From Chrysomallon squamiferum (lineage: Eukaryota > Mollusca > Gastropoda > Neomphalida > Peltospiridae), in assembly GCA_012295275.1 (NCBI GenBank), contig CM022669.1, forward strand, positions 1,270,573 through 1,288,072: a DNA stretch of 17,500 nt. Direction: 5' to 3'. Shown here piece by piece: positions 1-10,000 of the stretch. Under the pieces are notes generated by a model that was given only the letters and a program-made list of their open reading frames with translations, was not told the origin of the DNA and made no database searches. The position numbers were made by a program, and so were the translations under genes. The number at the start of each line of letters is the position of its first letter. Positions within the stretch are counted from its first letter, which is position 1.

Positions 1-57
1 ATAAAGTCAGTGATAAATAATTAATTACTGGCATTACCTGTCTTCTGGATAGACTAG

Positions 58-411
58 AGTGCTGTATCTCGTATAAAAAGAAAGCCTACAAAGAAAGAAC
101 GGAAGACAGACAGAAATCTCTTCTCAGCAGAGCTAATGAAGAGCAATGTCCTCTACATCAGTTTAATCACACAACCAGAAGACGAGAATGAGGTCCAAGA
201 AGTCCAGTTTCTTAGAAAATCTTCCAGGCACACTATGTCATGTGCATTTATTGAGTGTATCCAAGAAGAAATGAACTCAACTGAGGCAGTTTTGATTTTG
301 GTTGACCTTGCGGAACCTTCTGTGCAACCCACCAAAATGCAGAAGGCAATCATACAATTCAGTGCTAATTTTGATGGGTTCAATCTTGAATACAATTCAG
401 CAGTAGTTTAG
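58..411 (+). other. Unrecognised open frame upstream of the SHFL exons
   Basis: A plus-strand frame is open from 58 to a TAG at 409-411, with a first ATG at 136 giving 91 residues. A TATAAAA lies at 72-78, about 60 bases before that ATG, and an acceptor-like TTCTCAG ends at 127. The peptide is not low complexity (for example MSCAFIECIQEEMNSTEAVL), but I recognise no domain. No convincing donor site joins it to the phase-1 acceptor at 1004. It could be a chance frame, a relic or an exon of another gene. The rest of 1-740 is non-repetitive sequence in which I see no other feature. Confidence 0.15.
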
Positions 412-806
412 GACTCATGAAACTACAGTGTAACCATGGCGACTGAGTCAACAGCACAATGTGTCCTACACTGAGGTCAGTGTGTTGAAAATGTAGTTCA
501 GCCCTTACTTTGTTACAGCATGTGCACCTCAGTGGAAATTTATGATGGGAATTAAAAAAAGGATTTACATGTGTGTTGAAACTAGCTACTTTGATATTGT
601 TGAGGATGGCGTATCAAACTCTACATTGTAATCAAGAGCAATAATGCCTCTTCAAGCATCAACAGTTTTCAATCAACATCTATCAAAGTTAAGGTGAAAT
701 GGGCAAAAATCTTAAAAATGGCTCCTTTGTCCCCAGTTTCCCCAATATATGTGTATATGTTTCTGTGTATGTAAGTATATGTGTATATAATGTGTGTGTG
801 TCTGTA

Positions 807-850
807 TATGTATGCATGTATATATGTGTAAATACATACATGCATACATA
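807..850. repeat. Inverted repeat, 15-bp perfect arms
   Basis: The arms at 807-821 and 836-850 are perfect reverse complements around a 14-base loop, built where a TG/TATG-rich stretch (740-830) turns into a CA/CATA-rich stretch. It probably reflects back-to-back microsatellite growth. It lies in the intron before the 44-bp exon. Confidence 0.75.
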
Positions 851-876
851 AAGACATACATACATACATACATACA

Positions 877-919
<43 letters not shown>

Positions 920-1000
920 GTTATTATTATTATTGTTATTATTATTATTATTGTTATTGTTATTGTTGTTATTATTGTTATTGTTATTATTATTATTTTT
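851..1000 (+). repeat. (ACAT)n followed by (ATT/GTT)n microsatellite
   Basis: CATA units run to about 877, then ATT triplets with scattered GTT run from 878 to about 1000. The tract stops at the TTTTTGTAG acceptor of the 44-bp exon, so the triplet repeat occupies the place where the branch point and pyrimidine tract would be expected. Its translation is almost pure Ile/Val and is not coding. Confidence 0.9.
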
Positions 1001-1004
1001 GTAG

Positions 1005-1048
1005 GTTCACCAGAAGATGTCAGACAATTTCTTCACAAACATGATGAG
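1005..1048 (+). CDS. SHFL: SHFL homologue, small internal coding exon (44 bp)
   Basis: The acceptor is TTTTTGTAG ending at 1004 and the donor is GAG|GTAAAT at 1049. The exon opens with the last two bases of a split codon (phase 1), reads [14 protein letters not shown] and ends on a codon boundary, matching the phase-0 start of the next exon. The peptide is charged, unlike the Ile/His/Thr repeat translation on both sides, which supports real coding sequence. It should form part of the helical N-terminal region before the zinc ribbon. This is the least certain exon because the N-terminus of the family is poorly conserved and its upstream partner exon is not visible. Confidence 0.65.
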
Positions 1049-4000
1049 GTAAATAACAAACACACACACACACACACACACATACACACTTACACACACA
1101 TACACACACATACATACATACACACATACATACATACATACATACATACACACATGCATACACACAGACACATACATACGTACACACATACACACATGCA
1201 CACATACACATACATACATACACAAACACACACATACATATACATACATACATACACAAACACACATATACATACACATGCATACATATATACATACACA
1301 AACACACATACATATACATACATACACAAATGGACACATACACATACATACACACAAACACATACCCATACACAGACATACACACAGAAACACATATATA
1401 CATATACACATTCATAAACACAAACATACACATATGCATATAAACATAGATTATACTCTTTCCTCTACAAATACACATGCATACACACACATACAGACAC
1501 ATACACTAACACACAGACATGCACATACATACTGATACACACAACCATATACACACATGCATACACACAGAGACACATATTTATAATATGAATACATGCA
1601 GTGTTATAGTTACCATTTATATAAATATATGTACAGACAGACATACACACAAGTTTATACAACTTTTTCTTTCTTTAGGCTTTCATTGAAGAACTACAAA
1701 CTAATTCCGTTATTCAAGAAGAAATTCCGTTCTCAGTACGACAGTTTGCCTGTGAACCATGTGACAGGTCCTGGTGGAGAAAGGTGCCCAGTAGGAAAGA
1801 AGTAAGTGGGTAGAAAGTGAAATGGACGGAAAGAGAGATAAAAACTTCTGAACGAATGAAGGTGAGGAGGTAAAAATAAAACGGAGATATGTCTCAACAT
1901 GTCACTCACAAAAGTTGTTTCAGTTCAGACATTCACAGCATGTTACTTCAAATATATTAGACTGTACTGTATGAGAGTATACACAGCTGAACTGGTTGAG
2001 AGTATACACAGGTGTACTGTATGAGAGTGTACACAGTTGTACTGTATGAGAGTGTACACAGGTGTACTGTATGACACAGTATACACAGTTGTACTGTATG
2101 AGAGTACACACAGTTGTACTGTATGAGACTACACAGGTGTACTGTATGAGAGTGTACACAGGTGTACTGTATGAGAGTATACACAGGTGTACTGTATGAG
2201 ATTGTACACAGTTGTACTGTATGAGAGTGTACACAGGTGTACTGAATGAGAGTATACACAGATGTACTGTGTGAGTGTACACAGGTGTACTGTATGAGAG
2301 TATACCCAGGTGTACTGTGTGAGAGTGTACACAGGTGTACTGCTTGAGAATATACACAGGTGTACTGTGTGAGAGTGTACACAGGTGTACTGTATGAAAG
2401 TATACAGAGCTGTACTGTATGACACAGTATACACAGTTGTACTGTATGAGACAGTATACATAGTTGTACTGTATGAGACAGTGTACACAGTTGTACTGTA
2501 TGAGAGTATACACAGGTGTACTGTATGAGAGTATACACAGGTGTACTGTATGAGAGTATACACAGGTGTACTGTATGAGAGTATACACAGATGTACTGTA
2601 TGACACAGTATACACAGTAGTACTGTATGAGACAGTATACACAGTTGTACTGTATGAGAGTATACACAGGTATACTGTATGAGAGTATACACAGATGTAC
2701 TGTATGAGAGTATACACAGTTGTACTGTATGAGAGTAGACAGGTATACTGTATGAGAGTATACACAGGGGTATTGTATGAGATTATACACAGGTATACTG
2801 TATGAGAGTATACACAGTTGTACTGTATGAGAGTGTACACAGTTGTACTGTATGAGAGTAGACACAGTTGTACTTGTATGAGAGTATACACAGTTGTACT
2901 GTATGAGAGATACACAGTTGTACTGTCTGAGAGTATACACAGTTGTACTGTCTGAGAGTGTACACAGTTGTACTGTCTGAGAGTATACACAGATGTACTG
3001 TCTGAGAGTATACACAGTTGTACTGTCTGAGAGTATACACAGTTGTGCTGCATGAGTATACACAGGTGTACTGTATGAGAGTATACACAGATGTACTGTA
3101 TGACACAGTATACACAGTTGTACTCTATGAGAGTATACACAGGTGTACTGTATGAGAGTATACACAGATGTACTGTATGACACAGTATACACAGTTGTAC
3201 TGTATGAGACAGTATATACAGTTGTACTGTATGAGTGTACACAGTTGTATTGTATAAGACAGTATACACAGGTGTACTGCATGAGTGTACACAGGTGTAC
3301 TGTATGAGAGTATACACAGCTGTACTGTATGACAGTATACACAGTTGTACTGTATGAGAGTATACACAGTTGTACTGTATGAGAGTATACACAGATGTAC
3401 TGTATGACACAGTATACACAGATGTACTGTATGACACAGTGTACACAGTTGTACTGTATGAGAGTATACACAGATGTACTGTATGACACAGTATACAGTT
3501 GTACTGTATGACAGTATACACAGGTGTACTGTATGAGACAGTATACACAGTTGTACTGTATGAGAGTACACAGTTGTACTGTATGAGAGTAGACACAGTT
3601 GTACTGCATGAGAGTATCACAGATCTACTCTATGAGACAGTATACACAGTTGTACTGCATGAGTGTGTACACAGGTGTACTGTATGAGAGTATACACAGG
3701 TGTACTGTATGACAGTATACACAGTTGTACTGTATGAGAGTATGCACAGGTGTACTGTATGAGAGTATACACAGATGTACTGTAAGACACAGTGCACACA
3801 GTTGTACTGTATGACAGTATACACAGTTGTACTGTATGAGAGTATACACAGATGTACTGTATGACACAGTATACACAGTTGTACTGTATGAGACAGTATA
3901 CACAGATGTATTGTATGACACAGTATACACAGTTGTACTGTATGATAATATACACAGATGTACTGTATAAGACTATACACAGTTGTACTGTATGAGAGTA

Positions 4001-7000
4001 GACACAGGTATACTGTATGAGAGTATACATAGGTGTACTGTATGAGAGTATACACAGGTGTACTGTATGAGACAGTATACACAGTTGTACTGTATGAGAG
4101 TGTACACAGTTGTACTGTATCAGAGTAGACACAGTTGTAATGTATGAGAGTAGACACAGATGTATTGTATGAGAGTATACACAGTTGTACTGTATGAGAG
4201 TACACAGTTGTACTGTCTGAGAGTATACACAGATGTACTGTCTGAGAGTATACACAGTTGTACTGGATGAGAGTACACACAGGTGTACTGTATGAGAGTA
4301 TATACAGCTGTACTGTATGAGAGTATACACAGGTGTACTGTATGACACAGTATACACAGTTGTACTGTATGAGTGTATATACAGTTGTAATGTATGAGAG
4401 TATACACAGGTGTACTCTGAGAGTATACACAGGTGTACTGTATGAAACAGTATACACAGTTGTACTGTATGAGAGTATACACAGTTGTACTGTATGAGAG
4501 TATACACAGGTATACTTTATGAGAGTATACACAGATGTACTGTATGACACAGTATACACAGTTGTACTGTATGAGAGTATACACAGTTGTACTGTATGAG
4601 AGTATACACAGGTGTACTGTGTGAGTATACACAGGTGTACTGTATGAGAGTATACACAGTTGTACTGTATGACAGTGTACACAGTTGTACTGTATGACAC
4701 AGTATACACAGTTGTACTGTATGAGAGTAGACACAGTTGTACTGTATGAGAGTACACAGTTGTACTGTCTGAGAGTATACACAGATGTACTGTCTGAGAG
4801 TATACACAGTTGTACTGGATGAGAGTATATACAGCTGTACTGTATGAGATTATACACAGGTGTACTGTATGAGTGTATACACAGTTGTAATGTATGAGTG
4901 TATACACAGTTGTACTCTATGAGAGTATACACAGGTGTACTCTATGAGAGTATACACAGGTGTACTGTATGAAACAGTATACACAGTTGTACTGTATGAG
5001 AGTATACACAGGTATACTTTATGAGAGTATACACATGTACTGTATGACACAGTATACACAGTTGTACTGTATGAGAGTATACACAGCTGTACTGTATGAG
5101 AGTATACACAGTTGTACTGTATGAGAGTATACACAGGTGTACTGTATGACACAGTATACACAGTTGTCCTGTATACACAGGTGTACTGTATGAGACAGTT
5201 TACACAGTTGAACTGTATGAGAGTATACACATGTGTACTGTATGACACAGTATACACAGTTGTACTGTATGAGAGTACACACAGCTGTACTGTATGAGAG
5301 TATACACAGGTATACTGTCTGAGAGTATACACAGTTGTACTGTATGAGAGTATACACAGATGTACTGTATGAGATTATACACAGTTGTACTGTGTGACAC
5401 AGTTTACAGTTGTACTGTATGAGAGTATACACAGGTGTACTGTATGAGAGTATACACAGTTGTACTGTATGAGAGTATACACAGGTGTACTGTATGAGTG
5501 TAAACAGGTGTACTGTATGAGTGTAAACACGTGTACTGTATGAGTGTAAACACGTGTACTGTATGAGAGTATACACAGTTGTTCTGTTTGAGAGTGTACA
5601 CAGTTGTGCTTTATGAGAGTATACACAGTTGTACTGTATGAGTGTATACACAGTTGTACTGTATGAGAGTATACACAAATGTACTGTATGAGAGTATACA
5701 CAGTTGTCCTGTATGAGTGTATACACAGTTGTACTGTATGAGTGTATACACAGTTGTACTGTATGAGAGTGTACACAGGTGTACTGTATGAGAGTATACA
5801 CAGGTGTACTGTATGAGAGTATACACAGGTGTACTGTATGAGTGTACACAGGTGTACTGTATGAGACAGTATACACAGTTGTACTGTGAGTATACACAGT
5901 TGTACTGTATGAGAGTATACACAGGTGTACTGTATGAGAGTATACATAGGTGTACTGTATGAGACAGTATACACAGGTGTACTGTATGAGAGTATACACA
6001 GATGTACTGTATGAGACAGTATACACAGTTGTACTGCATGAGTGTATACACAGTTGTTCTGTATGAGAGTATACACAAATGTATTGTATGAGAGTATACA
6101 CAGTTGTACTGTGTGAGAGTATACACAGATGTACTGTATGAGAGTATACACAGGTGTACTCTATGAGAGTATACACAGGTGTACTGTATTAGACAGTATA
6201 CACAGTTGTACTGTATGAGAGTATACAGAGTTGTACTGTATGAGAGTATGCACAGATGTACTGTATGAGACAGTATACACAGTTGTACTGTATGAGACAG
6301 TATACACAGTTGTACTGTATGAGAGTATACACAGTTGTACTGTCTGAGAGTATACACAGGTGTACTGTCAGAGAGTATACACAGTTGTACTGTTTGAGTG
6401 TACACAGTTGTACTGTATGAGAGTATACACAGTTGTACTGTTTGAGAGTGTACACAGTTGTACTGTATGAGAGTATACACAGTTGTACTGTATCAGAGTA
6501 TACACAAATGTACTGTATCAGAGTATGCACAGTTGTTCTGTATGAGAGTGTACACAGTTGTACTGTGTCAGAGTATACACAGATGTACTGTATGAGAGTG
6601 TACACAGGTGTACTGTGTGAGAGTGTACACAGATGTACTGTATCAGACAGTATACACAGTTGTACTGTATGAGAGTATACACAGATGTACTGTATGAGAG
6701 TATACACAGGTGTACTGTATGAGAGTATACACAGTTGTACTGTATGAGAGTATACACAATTGTACCGTATGAGAGTATACACAGTTGTACTGTATGAGAG
6801 TGTACACAGATGTACTGTATCAGACAGTATACACAGGTGTACTGTATGAGAGTATACACAGGTGTACTGTATGAGAGTATACACAGTTGTACTGTATGAG
6901 AGTATACACAGATGTACTCTATGAGAGTGTACACAGGTATACTGTTTGAGACAGTATACACAGTTGTACTGTATGAGAGTGTACGCAGGTATTCTGTATG

Positions 7001-10000
7001 AGACAGTATACACAGTTGTACTGTATGAGGGTATACACAGTTGTACTGTTTGAGAGAATATACACAGTTCTATTGTATGTGAGTATACACAGTTGTACTG
7101 TATGAGACAGTTTACAGTTGTACTGTATGAGACAGTTTACAGTTGTACTGTATGAGAGTATACTCAGGTGTATTTTATGAGTATACACAGTTGTACTATA
7201 TGAGAGAGTATACACAGTTGTACTATATGAGATAGTATACACAGTTGTACTGTATGATACAGAATACACAGTTCTAGTCTGTGAGACAGTATACACAGAT
7301 GTACTCGATGAGACAGTATACACAGTTGTACTGTATGAGAGTATACACAGTTGTACTGTATGAGAGTATACACAGATGTAATGTATGAGAGTATACACAG
7401 TTGTACTGTATGAGAGTATACACAGGTGTACTGTATGAGACAGTATATACAGTTGTACTGTATGAGAGTATACACAGGTGTACTGTATGAGAGTATACAC
7501 AGATGTACTGTATGACATTATACACAGATGTACTCTATGAGTGTATACACAGGTGTACTGTATGAGTATATACAGTTGTTCTGTATGAGAGTATACAGAG
7601 TTCTACTGAATGAGACAGTATACACAATTGTATAGTAAGTTAGTAAACAGTTGTACAGTATGCGAGTACACAGTTCTAATGTAAGTACACACAGTTGTAC
7701 AGTATGCGAGTATACACAGTTCTAATGTGAGTACACACAGTTGTACATTATGTGAGTGCATACAGTTGTACAATATGTGAGTGCATACAGTTGTACAGTA
7801 TGTGTGTATACACAGTTGTACAGTGAGTACACAGTTGTACAGTAACATATATCAAACTGTGGAGGTTATTTCAGGTTTTGTTGTTTCATTGTTAAACAAA
7901 AAAACAACAGAAAAGAATGTATGTGTGTATGTATAGCAATTGATCATTTGATAACATGATGCTGTTAACAATGTTTTCATTGAGTGTCTTACCCATTTGC
8001 AATATACAAAATGTAAATCTGTTTTAGTGTGTGTTTAACTATTCACACTTTCCTACACACATATTGTTTTAAATCTGTTTTAGTGTGTGTTTATCTGTTC
8101 ACACTGTCCTACACACATATTGTTTTAAATCTGTTTTAGTGTGTGTTTATCTGTTCACACTGTCCTACACACATATTGTTTTAAATCTGTTTTAGTGTGT
8201 GTTTAACTATTCACACTGTCCTACACACATATTGTTTTAAATCTGTTTTAGTGTGTGTTTATCTATTCACACTGTCCTACACACATATTGTTTTAAATCT
8301 GTTTTAGTGTGTGTTTATATTTTCACACTGTCCTACATACATATTGTTTTAAATCTGTTTTAGTGTGTGTTTATATTTTCACACTGTCCTACATACATAT
8401 TGTTTTAAATCAGTTTTAATTGTGTGTTTATCTATTCAGATTTGATTTGTTTTCAAATGACTTTTCAGGTTTCAAAATGTCACAGATGTAAACAAAAGTA
8501 TGATGCCCTGCCGCGCGAGCGTGAGTGGGGCTGGGCGGAGTTTTACTGCAGCTGTGGGAATGTCTTTAAGTAAGTGACATGTGTCATCAAACATCAATGT
8601 CGTCATACATCTTCTTCATCCTTAACATTGTAATGAGTTTCACTTGCAACAAATATGTTTTATAATTTTATTAAATATCAAAGGTTTTGAAAATTATCAG
8701 AGTATTGTTCTTCATTTCTATTTTGCTATTCCTGGTATTGTTGTTTTATCTTGTTATCATTATCGTTATTTCAGGCATATTCCCCACTCAGCAAGCACTC
8801 TGTGACTGGTTTATCACAAACCTTGCTTCCCCGGAATGACTTTCTTGTAGTTACACCTGGATTAATGTTTTTCGTATTCACGTCTTGGTTAATCTGGTAG
8901 CATGACTCTTTCACTATACACTATATGGTTAATCTGGTAGCATGACTCTTTCACTATACACTATATGGTTAATCTCATAACACTAATATCTCACTGTACA
9001 CTACATATTTAATCTGTATCACTAATATCTCACTGTACACTACATGGTTAATCTCATAACACTAATATCTCACTGTACACTACATGGTTAATCTCATAAC
9101 ACTAATATCTCACTGTACACTACATATTTAATCTGCATCACTAATATCTCACTCTAAACTACATGGTTAATCTCATAACACTAATATCTCACTGTATACT
9201 ACATATTTAATCTGTATCACTAATATCTCACTGTACATTACATGGTTAATCTTGTAACACTAATCTCTCACTGTACACTACATGATTAATCTTGTAACAC
9301 TAATCTCTCACTGTACACTACATGGTTAATCTTGTAACACTAATCTCTCACTGTAAACTACATGGTTAATCTTGTAACACTAATCTCTCACTGTACACTA
9401 CATGTTTAATCTATAACACTAATCTCTCAGTGTACACTACATGGTTAATCTATAACACTAATCTCTCACTGTACACTACATGTTTAATCTATAACACTAA
9501 TCTCTCACTGTACACTACATGTTTAATCTGGTAATACTAATCTCTCACTGTACACTACATGGTTAATCTGGTAACACTAATGTTTCACTGTACACTACAG
9601 TTAATCTGGTAACACTAATGTTTCACTGTACACTACATAGTTAATCTGCTAACATTAATGTTTCACTGTACACTACATAGTTAATCTGCTAACACTAATG
9701 TTTCACTGTACACCACATAGTTAATCTGCTAACACTAATGTTTCACTGTACACCACATAGTTAATCTGCTAACAGTAATGTTTCACTCTACTCTACATAG
9801 TTAATCTGCTAACACTAATGTTTCACTGTACTCTACATAGTTAATCTGCTAACACTGATGTTTCACTATACACTACATGGTTAATCTGGTAACACTAATC
9901 TCTCACTGTACATTACATGGTTAATCTGGTAACACTAATGTTTCACTGTACTCCACATAGTTAATCTGGTAACACTAATGTTTCACTGTACACTACATAG

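Noticed and set aside
429-480. ACCATGGCG start followed by a GAG|GTCAGT donor as a possible first SHFL exon
   Set aside because: The frame meets TGA before the donor, so it cannot feed the phase-1 acceptor at 1004.
669-1662. Frames rich in Ile, His/Thr/Tyr or Cys/Val/Met on both strands
   Set aside because: They are translations of ATT, CA and CATA microsatellites. Only 1005-1048 inside one of them is coding, delimited by splice sites.
1596-1805. A 69-residue plus-strand frame overlapping the exon 1679-1801
   Set aside because: It is in a different frame from the conserved zinc-ribbon coding sequence and reads from intron into exon.
1920-7848. Many long minus-strand open reading frames (up to 566 residues) and shorter plus-strand ones
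   Set aside because: All are translations of the same 25-bp repeat, open in all three minus frames because the unit has no stop on that strand; no start context, splice or promoter evidence.
8760-8806. Acceptor-like TTATTTCAG at 8774 giving an alternative short terminal exon
   Set aside because: In the required phase it reads HIPHSASTL then a stop, without family similarity, and the conserved exon at 11615 fits the donor perfectly. It remains possible as a rare isoform only.
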